Assembly (NCBI RefSeq): GCF_900111965.1
Contig: NZ_FOJT01000002.1
Location: 186,001-250,000, forward strand
Source: Flavobacterium swingsii
Lineage (GTDB): Bacteria > Bacteroidota > Bacteroidia > Flavobacteriales > Flavobacteriaceae
Direction of reading: 5' to 3'
Length of the DNA stretch: 64,000 nucleotides
In this document: positions 7,970-17,192 of the stretch, in pieces
How the letters are laid out: each line of letters starts with the position of its first letter
Position numbering within the stretch: position 1 is the first letter of the stretch
Notes under the pieces: model-generated
Told to the model about the DNA's origin: nothing
Databases searched by the model: none
What the model saw: the letters and a program-made list of their open reading frames with translations, nothing else
Translations under genes and position numbers: made by a program

Positions 7970-8491
7970 ATGAAATTATTATTTAGTGTTTTAGCATTAT
8001 TATGTTTTTCGACGGTATCATACTCACAAAGTTTAGAAGACGAAGAACTAAAATATAATGAATTACCAGCTATCGTAATGAAAACTGCTGGCAAAGATTT
8101 TTCTATATATTTACCAGATAGAAATCCCGATGAGAAAGTAAGACAAATGCAAGAAAAATTTATTGGGTACGATTTGGGTAAAGATTATGAGGGTTATAAC
8201 GAGTATTTAGTTGTTATGGAAGCTGAAAATGCCTATTTAGCTGCGACTTATAATGAAAATGGGAAATTAATGAGCGTTGTAGAGAATTATACAAATGTAA
8301 AACTTCCTAGACAAGTTATTTTCTCAGTATTCAAATCATATCCTGGCTGGACAATAGTAAAAGATAAGTTTTTATATACTCAAGAAGATGGAGATATTAT
8401 TAAAAAACAATACAACTTAAAAATTAAAAAAGACAAAGAGATAAAAAAACTAATCGTTCAACCTAACGGAAATATTATTGCAGGATTATAA
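7970..8491 (+). CDS. Secreted protein of unknown function, possibly PepSY-like
   Basis: 173 residues from the ATG at 7970, chosen because it starts a clean signal peptide (MKLLFSVLALLCFSTVSYSQ). An in-frame ATG at 7910 would add 20 residues ahead of it. The mature protein is charged, with ELPAIVMKTAGKDFSIYLPD near the start and two alpha-beta-like halves (YNENGKLMSVVENYTNVKLP, then IKKQYNLKIKKDKEIKKLIV), somewhat like PepSY-like domains of Bacteroidota. That resemblance is weak. It is likely periplasmic and is followed by a terminator. Confidence 0.82.
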   Translation: MKLLFSVLALLCFSTVSYSQSLEDEELKYNELPAIVMKTAGKDFSIYLPDRNPDEKVRQMQEKFIGYDLGKDYEGYNEYLVVMEAENAYLAATYNENGKLMSVVENYTNVKLPRQVIFSVFKSYPGWTIVKDKFLYTQEDGDIIKKQYNLKIKKDKEIKKLIVQPNGNIIAGL

Positions 8492-8506
8492 ATATTACAC
8501 ATCTAT

Positions 8507-8543
8507 AAAAAAAAGAGATTATTTTTTGTAGTCTCTTTTTTTT
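8507..8543 (+). terminator. Rho-independent terminator
   Basis: An A-rich arm ending in gaga at 8507-8518 pairs with tctctttttttt from 8532, leaving a loop of about 13 bases and a long T tract. It follows the secreted protein gene. Confidence 0.7.
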
Positions 8544-8620
8544 ATTTTGTAATTGTTTAAATAAAATTCATTAACTTTATAAAACCTCGAACATATCATT
8601 AACAAAATAATAATTAAGTT

Positions 8621-8902
8621 ATGAATGCAAATTTTGAAATTATAGAAAAAGAAGCCATCGAAAACCTTCACTTTCCTGAAATAGATGTCTTAGAAGATAA
8701 AGAAGCAATTAACCAAAGAAATTCCGATTTAGAAAGAGCACTTTCGTTAGGAAATTTAGAGCATTCTAAAATTAAAATTTATTTTGAAGATGATTATTCT
8801 AAAAAAGTTGTCGAAACCACTATTTGGGGCGTAACAGACAAAAGGGTTATCCTAAAAAAAGGAGTTGTAATTCCTATAAATAGAATTTATAAATCTATTT
8901 AA
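8621..8902 (+). CDS. Conserved hypothetical protein, 93 residues
   Basis: A small soluble, acidic protein (MNANFEIIEKEAIENLHFPEID) ending with TTIWGVTDKRVILKKGVVIPINRI, which reads like a compact beta-rich domain. No signal peptide or membrane segment is present. I have the impression of seeing similar sequences in other flavobacteria but know no function. It is a stand-alone gene bounded by terminators on both sides, so it is probably transcribed alone. Confidence 0.82.
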   Translation: MNANFEIIEKEAIENLHFPEIDVLEDKEAINQRNSDLERALSLGNLEHSKIKIYFEDDYSKKVVETTIWGVTDKRVILKKGVVIPINRIYKSI

Positions 8903-8925
8903 AACCTATAATATATAATGTAAAG

Positions 8926-8957
8926 AGAGGCATCAATCATATTGATGTCTTTTTTTT
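8926..8957 (+). terminator. Rho-independent terminator
   Basis: Arms around ggcatcaat and attgatgtc (one G-U pair) with a 3-base loop, followed by a run of eight Ts. It ends the 93-residue protein gene. Confidence 0.8.
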
Positions 8958-9022
8958 AACATTTCTTTGTAACAAAAAAGTAAAAACTTACTCTAATTTT
9001 AACAATCAAAAAAAAATGAACA

Positions 9023-11263
9023 ATGAAATTAAACATGATTAAAGGATTATTTATTTCCGCATTATTTTTCGGAAGTAATATAATCTCAGCACAACAAGTA
9101 ACAAATTATAACTATCACGACGCTTTTGCACCTGGTTTTTATACAAAAAATGCTACCGAAACTCGTTCGGCAAGTGGTCAGCCAGGTTCAAAATACTGGC
9201 AAAACAGAGCCGATTATTCACTAACAGCATCGCTAAACGAAGCTAAAAACGAAATCTCAGGATCGGCAACAGTAACTTATACAAACAATAGTCCAGACAA
9301 GTTAGGGTTTCTTTGGATGCAAGTAGATCAAAACCTTTTTAAAAAAGATTCTCGAGGAAACGCTGTTATTCCTGTTAAAGGAAGCAGAAATGGAGCTAAA
9401 GGAGAAAATTTTGACGGTGGTTACAAAATAAAATCAGTAAAAGTTATTACTACATCAAACGGAAAATCGACCGAAAGTGATGCGAAATTTACTATTGTAG
9501 ATACTAGAATGCAAGTAGATTTGCCACAAGAACTTAAAGCAAACGGGGCAAGTATAAAACTTAAAATAGACTATTCATTTGTTTCTCCTTTTTATGGTTC
9601 AGACAGAATGGGAGTGCTAGAAACTAAAAACGGAAAAATATATACTGTTGCACAATGGTATCCTAGAATGTGTGTGTATGATGACGTAAAAGGTTGGAAT
9701 TCACTTCCATATTTAGGTGCAGGAGAATTTTATTTAGAATACGGAGATTTAGATGTAGCCATTACAGCACCAGCAAATCACATTGTAGTTTGCTCGGGAG
9801 AATTGCTAAATTCAACAGAAGTTTATACTGCAGAACAACAAAAAAGATGGGCAGCTGCAAAATTGAGCGACAAAACCGTTGCAATTCGTTCTGCCGATGA
9901 AGTTACAAATGCTAATTCTCGTCCAGCAGGAAAGCAAACCTTAACATGGAAATTTAAAATTAAAAATGCCCGTGATATGTCTTGGGCTTCATCTTCAGCA
10001 TTTGTTATCGATGCTGCAAAAATTAATTTACCAAGCGGCAAAAAATCGTTAGCTATTTCTGCTTATCCAGTAGAAAGTAATGGTAATGATGCTTGGGGAC
10101 GATCTACAGAATACACAAAAGCATCAATCGAAAATTATTCTAAACGTTGGTACGAATATCCTTATCCTGCTGCAACAAATGTAGCTGGAAATGAAGGCGG
10201 AATGGAGTATCCTGGAATCGTTTTTTGTAGTTGGGAATCTAAAGGATTAGATTTATGGGGCGTTACAGATCACGAATTCGGACACATTTGGTTTCCTATG
10301 ATTGTAGGTTCTAACGAGCGCTTATTTGCATGGATGGACGAAGGTTTTAATACTTTTATCAATTCGTTAAGTGCCGAAGATTTTAACAAAGGTGAATACA
10401 AACAACCTGCGATGAATATGCATCAAACTGCAGGAATGCTTACAAATCCTGATACAGAACCGGTTTATTCTGCACCAGACGGACTAAAAGAAGCAAATTT
10501 AGGACTTTTAGCTTATACAAAACCAGGAGCAGGACTAACCATGTTGCGTGAGCAAATTTTAGGAAAAGAAAGATTTGACAAAGCATTCAGAACTTATGTA
10601 GCCCGTTGGGCTTTTAAACACCCAACTCCAGACGACTTTTTTAGAACTATCGAAAATGTTTCAGGAGAAGATTTAAACTGGTTTTGGAGAGGTTGGTTTA
10701 TCAATAACTGGCGTCTAGATCAGTCAATTACTAAAGTGAAATATGTAAAAAATGATGCCAAACAAGGTGCTTTAATCACTATTGATAATTTAGAAAAAAT
10801 GCCAATGCCTGTTATTATTGAAGTTAAAACCAAAAGTGGTGCAACTTCTAGAATAACATTACCAGTAGAAATTTGGCAACGTAACAAATCATGGACTTTC
10901 AAACACAATTCTACCGAAGAATTAGAAAGTATTACTATCGACCCTAATCACGTTTTTCCTGATACAAATTCAGCAAATAATGTTTGGACTGATGCTAAAA
11001 ATGGAATTGAAAAAGGAATGAATTTAGATGCTTATTTAGGTAATTTCTCAAGTACTCAAATTCCTATTAAGATAAACGTTACTCAAGATGACGATACAAT
11101 CGTTATAAATGCTGAAGGGCAACCATCTACTTCTTTAGAAAACCTTGGAAACGGTAAGTTTACATTCGAACAAGCTCAACTAACAGTACAGTATAACGAG
11201 TTAAAAACTGGATTCAAGTTAAGTATAGGCGGACAAAATTTCGAGTTTACTAAAGACAAATAA
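9023..11263 (+). CDS. Secreted M1 family zinc aminopeptidase
   Basis: 746 residues with a signal peptide ending near residue 23 (NIISAQ). The metal site is complete: H417-E418-x-x-H421 followed after 18 residues by E440 (HEFGH ... WMDEGFN). EGGMEYPG at 391-398 corresponds to the substrate-binding GAMEN-type loop. The N-terminal half is the beta-sandwich of M1 enzymes. After the catalytic domain a beta-rich C-terminal region extends about 190 residues. It should trim N-terminal amino acids from peptides in the periplasm or at the surface. No T9SS C-terminal domain is evident. A strong terminator follows, so it is monocistronic. Confidence 0.92.
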   Translation: MKLNMIKGLFISALFFGSNIISAQQVTNYNYHDAFAPGFYTKNATETRSASGQPGSKYWQNRADYSLTASLNEAKNEISGSATVTYTNNSPDKLGFLWMQVDQNLFKKDSRGNAVIPVKGSRNGAKGENFDGGYKIKSVKVITTSNGKSTESDAKFTIVDTRMQVDLPQELKANGASIKLKIDYSFVSPFYGSDRMGVLETKNGKIYTVAQWYPRMCVYDDVKGWNSLPYLGAGEFYLEYGDLDVAITAPANHIVVCSGELLNSTEVYTAEQQKRWAAAKLSDKTVAIRSADEVTNANSRPAGKQTLTWKFKIKNARDMSWASSSAFVIDAAKINLPSGKKSLAISAYPVESNGNDAWGRSTEYTKASIENYSKRWYEYPYPAATNVAGNEGGMEYPGIVFCSWESKGLDLWGVTDHEFGHIWFPMIVGSNERLFAWMDEGFNTFINSLSAEDFNKGEYKQPAMNMHQTAGMLTNPDTEPVYSAPDGLKEANLGLLAYTKPGAGLTMLREQILGKERFDKAFRTYVARWAFKHPTPDDFFRTIENVSGEDLNWFWRGWFINNWRLDQSITKVKYVKNDAKQGALITIDNLEKMPMPVIIEVKTKSGATSRITLPVEIWQRNKSWTFKHNSTEELESITIDPNHVFPDTNSANNVWTDAKNGIEKGMNLDAYLGNFSSTQIPIKINVTQDDDTIVINAEGQPSTSLENLGNGKFTFEQAQLTVQYNELKTGFKLSIGGQNFEFTKDK

Positions 11264-11281
11264 TTCTTTTATTATTTATAA

Positions 11282-11314
11282 AAAAAAGTAGGTAATTTGA
11301 TTACCTACTTTTTT
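11282..11314 (+). terminator. Rho-independent terminator
   Basis: Perfect 14-bp arms 11282-11295 (aaaaaagtaggtaa) and 11301-11314 with a 5-base loop and a T run. It lies 18 bases after the M1 peptidase stop. Confidence 0.9.
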
Positions 11315-11330
11315 GTTTTTAAATATAAGA

Positions 11331-11338
11331 TTACATTT
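11331..11338 (+). promoter_or_regulatory. -7 promoter box of the next gene
   Basis: TACATTTG, a TAnnTTTG match, with a TTG about 16 bases upstream as a possible -33 element. The ATG at 11355 lies 16 bases downstream. The longer in-frame start at 11313 would contain this box, which favours the shorter start. Confidence 0.6.
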
Positions 11339-11354
11339 GTATAAAATATTATTT

Positions 11355-11792
11355 ATGAAAATAAATCCAAAAACAGGAATCGACCAACTCATTTTTGGCA
11401 TGAAACAAAAAGATGTTACAGCTATTTATGGTAATCCTGACAAGCAATACAAAGACGAAGAGAGTAATGTTATTTTTTTATATAATGATAAAAAATTGCG
11501 ACTAACATTTTATGAAGATGAGAATTTGAAATTGGGTTATATGATAAGTTCAAATCCTGATTTAGAATTGTTTTCTGAACAAATAATAGGAAAACAAATC
11601 GATGAGGTTGAGAAAAATATAACAAACAAAGGCATCAAATCTCTTGAAATAGAAAATTTTGACACGGTCGATAATTATTTTAACGAAAGTAATTGGATGA
11701 TTTTTCAGGTCGAATACAAAGAAGTAATTCGGTTTGAACTCGGAGCAACAATAAATGATAAGGACGAATTTGATTGGAAATTTAAAGGATAA
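11355..11792 (+). CDS. Conserved hypothetical protein, 145 residues
   Basis: Cytosolic, acidic and without signal or membrane segments. The N-terminus KTGIDQLIFGMKQKDVTAIYG followed by GNPDKQYKDEE recalls short lipoprotein-like or immunity-like domains in which FGM..KDV...G.P appears near the start, but I cannot assign a family. The C-terminus reads VIRFELGATINDKDEFDWKF. It has its own promoter box and a strong terminator, so it appears to be a single-gene unit. Confidence 0.82.
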   Translation: MKINPKTGIDQLIFGMKQKDVTAIYGNPDKQYKDEESNVIFLYNDKKLRLTFYEDENLKLGYMISSNPDLELFSEQIIGKQIDEVEKNITNKGIKSLEIENFDTVDNYFNESNWMIFQVEYKEVIRFELGATINDKDEFDWKFKG

Positions 11793-11811
11793 AACCAATT
11801 TTAGGAATTAA

Positions 11812-11850
11812 AAAAAAGGGAACAAAATTTTATATTTTGTTCCCTTTTTT
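11812..11850. terminator. Bidirectional terminator
   Basis: Perfect 17-bp arms 11812-11828 and 11834-11850 (core gggaacaaaat) with a 5-base loop, bounded by A and T runs. It separates the convergent hypothetical protein and PPIase genes. Confidence 0.92.
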
Positions 11851-11870
11851 ATTTGAATTTGTATCCTTTA

Positions 11871-12923
11871 TTATTTTGTAGCAACATTTATTTTAATCAA
11901 TTCTACTTCAAAAATTAAATCACTTTTTGCTGGTATAGCGCCAGGATAACCTTGTTCTCCGTATGCTAAGGTATAAGGTATGAAAAATTTATATTTAGCA
12001 CCTTCTTTCATTAATTGAAGACCTTCTGTCCAACCTTTTATAACTTGATTTAAACCGAAATCTATCGGTTCTCCACGTTGAACACTACTGTCAAAAACTT
12101 TACCATTAGTAAAACTTCCAGTGTAATGTACCTTTACATTACTTTCAGGTGTAGGAGCTAAACCAGTACCTTCTTTTAAAACAATATATTTTAATCCGCT
12201 TGCGGTTGTTTGTCCGTTTGCAAATTCTTTTAATGCAATTTCATTTGCAATAGCTCTTTCTTTTTCTTCTTTTTCAGCTTGAATTTTTGCTTCGGCATCT
12301 TTAGTTGTATAATAATTTGCAAAAACTTTTGCTGCGTCAAATTTTTTGGCTTCAGCTCCACTTCTAGAAATAGTAATTTTGTTTATCACATCGTCTTGCG
12401 CAATTTTGTTTACTATATCCATTCCAGAAACAACACTACCAAAAACGGTATGTTTCCCGTCTAACCATGGTGTGTCTTTGTGTGTGATAAAAAACTGACT
12501 TCCGTTTGTTGCTGGACCAGAATTTGCCATCGATAATATTCCGCCTTTGGTGTGTTTCAAATCGGTAATTTCATCTTTAAATTTGTATCCAGGATCTCCA
12601 GAACCATTTCCTAAAGGGTCACCACCTTGAATCATGAAATCTTTGATTACTCTATGAAATTTTAATCCGTTATAAAATGGTTTTCCTTTCAAATCTGCTT
12701 TTACGATAGTATTTGTTCCTTCTGCTAATGATATAAAATTTGCAACAGTGATTGGCGTTTTTACATATTCTAATTGTACTACAATTTTCCCTTTTGAGGT
12801 ATCAAATTCTGCAAATATTCCATTTGCTGTAGTTTTTGCTTCTACATTTTTTGTTCCTTTTTGAGCATAACCATTTGCGATAACTAAAAGGAATACTAAT
12901 AATAAGTTTAATTTTGTTTTCAT
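11871..12923 (-). CDS. Exported cyclophilin-FKBP fusion peptidyl-prolyl isomerase
   Basis: 350 residues with a cleavable-type signal peptide ([21 protein letters not shown]). Residues about 35-190 are a cyclophilin domain ([36 protein letters not shown]). Residues about 240-350 are an FKBP domain ([29 protein letters not shown]). Both should catalyse prolyl cis-trans isomerisation, here probably in the periplasm. It is the last gene of a run of three PPIase genes after gldI and a 364-residue paralogue 20 bases upstream. Confidence 0.92.
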   Translation of the reverse strand: MKTKLNLLLVFLLVIANGYAQKGTKNVEAKTTANGIFAEFDTSKGKIVVQLEYVKTPITVANFISLAEGTNTIVKADLKGKPFYNGLKFHRVIKDFMIQGGDPLGNGSGDPGYKFKDEITDLKHTKGGILSMANSGPATNGSQFFITHKDTPWLDGKHTVFGSVVSGMDIVNKIAQDDVINKITISRSGAEAKKFDAAKVFANYYTTKDAEAKIQAEKEEKERAIANEIALKEFANGQTTASGLKYIVLKEGTGLAPTPESNVKVHYTGSFTNGKVFDSSVQRGEPIDFGLNQVIKGWTEGLQLMKEGAKYKFFIPYTLAYGEQGYPGAIPAKSDLIFEVELIKINVATK

Positions 12924-12943
12924 CTTTTTTTTAAATATTTATA

Positions 12944-14038
12944 TTATTTACTTGGCATTTTTTCTAACATTTCTAATTCAAAAATCAAGTTAGTGTTTGG
13001 TGGAATTACACCATTTGCTCCTTGAGCTCCGTAGCCTAAATTAGAAGGAATAAACACAACTGCTTTATCTCCGAAGGACATTTTTTCTAGACCTTCGATA
13101 AATCCTGGAATCATACCATCTTTTTTTCCTGCTACAAATGGGAATGGTTGGTATCCGTTTTGTGCGGCTCTGTTCGCATCGAATTTTCCGAATTCGCGAT
13201 TTACATTTTCGTAACTGCTGTCAAAAAGGTTTCCGTCTTCAAAATAACCAGCATAATGAAAAAAGAACGTTGTTCCTGCTGCTGGTTTTTTACCTTTACC
13301 TTTATTTACAATAGTGTACATTAATCCTGATTCTGTTTTTGTAGCTTTGGCTTTAACAGTTGCAAAATAAGCGATTTTATCAGTTATTATCTTTGCATAT
13401 TTGGCATCATCTGCTTTTTTTGCAACTAGTTGGGTATCGAAATAGTCTTTAAAAACTTTTGGTGCATCAAACTTTTTGGCAGCTTCTCCTTTTCGGATAA
13501 TTTCTATTTTAATGATTTCGTCATCTTGCGCTATTTTATTTACAACATCTTGACCTTCTATAATATGACCAAAAACAGTGTGACGACCATTTAAATAATT
13601 GGTTTCTTTGTGTGTAATAAAAAATTGACTTCCGTTAGTTTCTGGACCAGCATTTGCCATAGCAAGAATTCCTTCTTTGTCCATTTTTAAATCGTCACGA
13701 AACTCGTCTTTAAATTTGTAACCTGGTCCGCCAGAGCCATTTCCGTCTGGATCACCACCTTGTATCATAAAATCGGCAATTACTCTATGAAATTTTAATC
13801 CGTTATAAAAAGGTTTTCCACTAAATTTTTCGTTAACAAAAGTGTTTGTTCCTTCGGCAAGTGATACGAAATTTGCAACGGTTATTGGTGTTTTTTCGAA
13901 TTCTAATTGTAGTAAAATCTTCCCTTTACCCGTTTCTATTTCGGCATAAAGACCATCTGACAACTTATCGTGTTGTGAGTTGCATGAAAATAAGAGTAAT
14001 GCTGTAAGGCTTAATACTAATTTTGTTATTCTATTCAT
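12944..14038 (-). CDS. Cyclophilin-FKBP fusion lipoprotein
   Basis: 364 residues. The N-terminus LSLTALLLFSCNSQHDK carries a lipobox with the acylated cysteine near residue 19. A cyclophilin domain follows ([23 protein letters not shown]) and then an FKBP domain (FFFHYAGYFEDGNLFDSS, GYGAQGANGVIPPN) that contains an insertion (NVNREFGKFDANRAAQNGYQPF) not seen in the neighbouring paralogue. It sits 26 bases downstream of gldI and 20 bases upstream of the 350-residue fusion, consistent with one operon. It is probably an envelope folding factor. Confidence 0.92.
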   Translation of the reverse strand: MNRITKLVLSLTALLLFSCNSQHDKLSDGLYAEIETGKGKILLQLEFEKTPITVANFVSLAEGTNTFVNEKFSGKPFYNGLKFHRVIADFMIQGGDPDGNGSGGPGYKFKDEFRDDLKMDKEGILAMANAGPETNGSQFFITHKETNYLNGRHTVFGHIIEGQDVVNKIAQDDEIIKIEIIRKGEAAKKFDAPKVFKDYFDTQLVAKKADDAKYAKIITDKIAYFATVKAKATKTESGLMYTIVNKGKGKKPAAGTTFFFHYAGYFEDGNLFDSSYENVNREFGKFDANRAAQNGYQPFPFVAGKKDGMIPGFIEGLEKMSFGDKAVVFIPSNLGYGAQGANGVIPPNTNLIFELEMLEKMPSK

Positions 14039-14064
14039 TGTTTAAAAAATATGGTTAGTTAATT

Positions 14065-14631
14065 TTAATTTTCAGTTGTTTTTGAAAACGGTTTAATGTC
14101 ATTTAAGGTAACTGTACAAATTAGAGGTTCGTTTGTTCCTATTTTTTTGTTGTCGCCATGATAGCCAAAAGCCATGTGTGATGGAAACAAAAACGTTACT
14201 TTTTCGCCTTTTTGCATTAATTTAATTCCGTCACGTAAACCCATCATAATCGCCTGTTTGTCAACTACATATTGATGTGGTTTTAGTTCAGCTTGACTGT
14301 AAATAATGTTCCCATTTATATCTTTTACTTCATAATCATAAAAAGCAATATCACCTTTTATAGGTTTTGCAGTTTCCGTGGTATTTTTTGTATTATAATA
14401 ATACCAATATCCTTTTGTTGATGCAATATAATTGACAGCAGTATCTTTTTTAATTATTTTGGCAATGATATTTTCTTCATTTTCGTTCAGTTTTTTATTT
14501 CTTTCAACCGATTGTTTCATAAACTCGCCCGATGCTTGCGAAACGGGTCTTCTTGGTTCTTGTTTTGTTGTACAACATGTAACTAAATTCATGCCAAGAA
14601 GTAAACAACCTATGATTTTTAATAATTTCAT
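14065..14631 (-). CDS. gldI: Gliding-motility-associated peptidyl-prolyl isomerase lipoprotein GldI
   Basis: 188 residues. A lipoprotein signal ends in LVTCC, and an FKBP-like domain fills the C-terminal half (GDIAFYDYEVKDINGNIIYS, MAFGYHGDNKKIGTNEPLICTV). Length, lipobox and domain match GldI, a lipoprotein required for gliding in Flavobacterium johnsoniae and thought to help fold envelope gliding/secretion proteins. Neighbouring fusion PPIases on the same strand fit such a role. Distinguishing it from other FKBP lipoproteins rests on my recognition of the N-terminal region rather than an alignment. Confidence 0.85.
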   Translation of the reverse strand: MKLLKIIGCLLLGMNLVTCCTTKQEPRRPVSQASGEFMKQSVERNKKLNENEENIIAKIIKKDTAVNYIASTKGYWYYYNTKNTTETAKPIKGDIAFYDYEVKDINGNIIYSQAELKPHQYVVDKQAIMMGLRDGIKLMQKGEKVTFLFPSHMAFGYHGDNKKIGTNEPLICTVTLNDIKPFSKTTEN

Positions 14632-14638
14632 ATCAATT

Positions 14639-15649
14639 TTATTTTTTAATTTCTTTTACAATTCTTTCAAAATTTGCAATAGTTTCTTGCAATGATTTGT
14701 CCGATTTTCCTCCCGCAGCATTGATGTGTCCGCCACCGCCAAAATAATTTCTAGAGAACTGATTTACATCAAAACTCCCTTGCGAGCGGAATGAAATTTT
14801 AACAATTCCTTCGGCAGTATTTTCGATAAAGATAGCAGTAAAATCGATTCCGTCAATAGAAAGTCCGTAATTTACAATTCCTTCCGTATCGCCTTTCTGA
14901 AAATTATAAGTATCTAATTCTTCTTGCGAAAGTGTAATATATGACGTTTTATAATCAGGCATTAACTTCATGTTTTGAAGTGCACGACCTAACAATTGTA
15001 AGCGACTGTAAGAGCTTTTGTCAAATAATTGATTGTGAATAGCACTGTTTTCGACACCTTTATCAATCAAATCGGCAACCATTCGGTGTGTTGTGCTTGT
15101 TGTTTTTGGGAAGCGAAAAGAACCAGTATCGGTTACAATTCCTGTATAAATACAAGTTGCAACGGTTTTATTGATGAATTTTTCTTGTTTTAATTGATGT
15201 ATAAAATGATACACCATCTCGCAAGTAGAACCATATTTTGTATCCGAAAAAGTATATTTTGCAAAAGAATCTGGAAACTCATGATGGTCTATCATCACAA
15301 AAGTTTTGTCTAATGTTTCTAATGTAGCTTGCATCAAATCTCCAGTTCTGTGCAGCGCATTAAAATCTAAAGTAAAAATTAAGTCGGATTGGTCTAAAAT
15401 TTTAGTACAGTTTTCTTTGTCTTTTTCAAAAACCAATACTTTTTCTGAAGCTGGTAACCAAGCTAAAAAATCAGGAAACTCATTAGGCGACATTACCACA
15501 ACCTCATGGTTTTGTTGAACTAAAAAGTGATATAATCCTAGAGTAGATCCCATAGCATCGCCATCAGGATTTCTGTGCGGAATGATTGTTATTTTTTTTG
15601 GTGAAGCTAATAATGTTTTTATTGCTTCAATTTCAGTATCTGTCATCAT
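14639..15649 (-). CDS. DHH-family phosphoesterase, NrnA-like oligoribonuclease/pAp phosphatase
   Basis: 336 residues. HRNPDGDAMGS near residue 25 and MIDHHEFPDSF are the metal-binding motifs of the DHH superfamily. FGGGGHINAAGG in the C-terminal DHHA1 domain binds substrate in NrnA-like enzymes. Such proteins degrade short RNA oligomers and/or 3'-phosphoadenosine 5'-phosphate in the cytosol. Length is right for the family. gldI begins 8 bases downstream, so the DHH gene probably heads the gldI-PPIase unit. Two consecutive ATGs make the exact start ambiguous by one residue. Confidence 0.9.
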   Translation of the reverse strand: MMTDTEIEAIKTLLASPKKITIIPHRNPDGDAMGSTLGLYHFLVQQNHEVVVMSPNEFPDFLAWLPASEKVLVFEKDKENCTKILDQSDLIFTLDFNALHRTGDLMQATLETLDKTFVMIDHHEFPDSFAKYTFSDTKYGSTCEMVYHFIHQLKQEKFINKTVATCIYTGIVTDTGSFRFPKTTSTTHRMVADLIDKGVENSAIHNQLFDKSSYSRLQLLGRALQNMKLMPDYKTSYITLSQEELDTYNFQKGDTEGIVNYGLSIDGIDFTAIFIENTAEGIVKISFRSQGSFDVNQFSRNYFGGGGHINAAGGKSDKSLQETIANFERIVKEIKK

Positions 15650-15740
15650 GTTGCGAAAATACAGATTTTCATTTAATTTAAATACTTAAAATTATCATAA
15701 TTTTAAAGTTGACAATAAAGACGATATGTGAATTAAATCT

Positions 15741-15748
15741 TACATTTG
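15741..15748 (+). promoter_or_regulatory. -7 promoter box upstream of the gasdermin-like candidate
   Basis: TACATTTG fits TAnnTTTG. It would give a leader of about 35 bases to the ATG at 15788. No good -33 TTG is found at the usual spacing. Confidence 0.5.
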
Positions 15749-15787
15749 TGCTACTTAATTTTACAGATTAGCATAAAAAACAGCATA

Positions 15788-16489
15788 ATGAAACTAACAA
15801 ATTTTTTAAGTAATCAAGGTTATGATTTAATAGAAGGCCCAATTAGAAATCAGAAACCATTGCAATTGTGGTTGAAAAAAACTTTTAGCGAAGCCGAATT
15901 GTATTATGCTAATATTAATCATGCTTTTAAAAGTGAAGCTGTTTTAACTGAAATCGAAAATCCAGCATTAAGTATTAATTCCAATCACAAAAATGATTAT
16001 GAATTTAATATTGGAATTACACTTTTAGAAGAAATTTTAGCATCACTTGGATTAGGTGCATTCGAATTATCATCAAAAATAACTTCTGGAAAATTGGTTA
16101 CTATTAGCTATGACAATTCAATTACAAAAGAATATGCGGTAGGTAATCTTGAAGAATATTTATTTTCCGCCGATTTTATTCACGCCAATCCTTCTCTTCT
16201 AAAAAATGCCAACCAAAATAACATTATCCTTATTACGGGAGTCGTTTTTGCTAAAAGTTTAGTAGTGGATATTGAAACTGATTTTTCATTAAATGCCAAT
16301 TTAATTACAACTTTAAATCAAATTGCTGATGGAAAATTAGATTTTTCGACTAAAAACAATAATAAATTGAAAATGGTTTCCAGCGAAAATAATTATTTTC
16401 CAATTGCCATTAAAGCCAGTAGAATTGATTTTGACAGAAGTACATTCAAAAAATTAAGTTTAATTTCGGACAGCAGAAATCTTTTTTAA
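15788..16489 (+). CDS. Uncharacterised 233-residue protein, candidate bacterial gasdermin-like
   Basis: The ATG at 15788 is preferred over 15746 because the longer frame overlaps the promoter box. There is no signal peptide, no obvious transmembrane helix and no cysteine. The arrangement resembles what I recall of bacterial gasdermins: an early GYDLIEGP and PLQLWLKK (11-31), an amphipathic segment FNIGITLLEEILASLGLG (73-90), SYDNS, LEEYLFSADF, the strand-like ILITGVVFAKSLVVDI (147-162), and FPIAIKASRIDFD (204-216). A 17-residue tail follows, where gasdermins carry a short inhibitory peptide. The usual N-terminal cysteine and an adjacent protease gene are both missing. The gene is isolated, divergent from the DHH gene and convergent with a lipoprotein. 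The coding call is firm; the family guess is tentative. Confidence 0.45.
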   Translation: MKLTNFLSNQGYDLIEGPIRNQKPLQLWLKKTFSEAELYYANINHAFKSEAVLTEIENPALSINSNHKNDYEFNIGITLLEEILASLGLGAFELSSKITSGKLVTISYDNSITKEYAVGNLEEYLFSADFIHANPSLLKNANQNNIILITGVVFAKSLVVDIETDFSLNANLITTLNQIADGKLDFSTKNNNKLKMVSSENNYFPIAIKASRIDFDRSTFKKLSLISDSRNLF

Positions 16490-16581
16490 GCTATTTTTTT
16501 ACGATACTTTTATAATAAAGTGCTTCAGTTAAGAAATTGTTGTTACTAATGATATTATAAAAAATCAAATAAAATCAATAA

Positions 16582-17103
16582 TTATAGCGGATCAGCAACT
16601 ACGCTAAATCTCATATCAGCCTTTATGGTAACATCTTGATTTACTGTTTCTTTAGTTGTTACTTTAGTTCGTAATTTATAGCTAGATGCTTTAAGATATG
16701 CATCTAATCTTTGCGAAGTACAAGTTAAATTTATAGTATTGGCTGTCGAAACAATATTGTCTGCATAAGCCAATTCAACTTCATCATTTGCATTTGTAGA
16801 GATATAAATGTGTACCGATTTAAGAAAACTAAATGTTTTATCAGTAGGATTTGTAATAGTAAGTTTCAGTTCTTGCAATTTTACGTCTTTTACTAAATCG
16901 GCTCTGGTATTGTTATTACTAAAGTTTGATGATGAGTTTGTAGTGACATCTGGAGTTGGAATTTCTAAAGGAGAATTAACAAGAAATCCACTATTTACAG
17001 TAAAAGAAGCCTGATTAGTCACGCTAAATGTTAATAATTCATCTATTTTATTACACGAGATAAGTGATGTAATAATAATTGCTAAAAATATTTTTGTCTT
17101 CAT
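16582..17103 (-). CDS. Lipoprotein of unknown function
   Basis: 173 residues with a lipobox (AIIITSLISCNK, cysteine at about residue 17). The mature part is Ser/Thr/Asn-rich (NSSSNFSNNN) and appears to be a single beta-sandwich, with LQELKLTITNPTDKTFSFLKSV resembling LEA14-like or fibronectin-like strands. No catalytic motif is seen. It appears monocistronic, with a -7 box at 17131-17138, and is convergent with the 233-residue candidate gene. Likely anchored in an envelope membrane. Confidence 0.82.
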   Translation of the reverse strand: MKTKIFLAIIITSLISCNKIDELLTFSVTNQASFTVNSGFLVNSPLEIPTPDVTTNSSSNFSNNNTRADLVKDVKLQELKLTITNPTDKTFSFLKSVHIYISTNANDEVELAYADNIVSTANTINLTCTSQRLDAYLKASSYKLRTKVTTKETVNQDVTIKADMRFSVVADPL

Positions 17104-17130
17104 GTTATTTCCCTTAATATAGATGTTTCA

Positions 17131-17138
17131 CAAATGTA
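17131..17138 (-). promoter_or_regulatory. -7 promoter box of lipoprotein gene
   Basis: The minus-strand sequence TACATTTG matches TAnnTTTG, 27 bases upstream of the ATG at 17103. Confidence 0.5.
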
Positions 17139-17192
17139 TTAATTAGCTTCTATAAATTGTAAATTATATTTTAGAATTTAAAATTTTAAAAG

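Noticed and set aside
9823-10041. Antisense frames inside long genes (for example within the M1 peptidase, priA and pyrG)
   Set aside because: These overlap strongly supported coding regions, lack promoters and recognisable domains, and arise from codon periodicity.
11871-15649. Frameshift or duplication artefact in the two cyclophilin-FKBP genes
   Set aside because: Both frames are complete with distinct signals (lipobox versus cleavable signal) and diverged sequences, so they are genuine paralogues.
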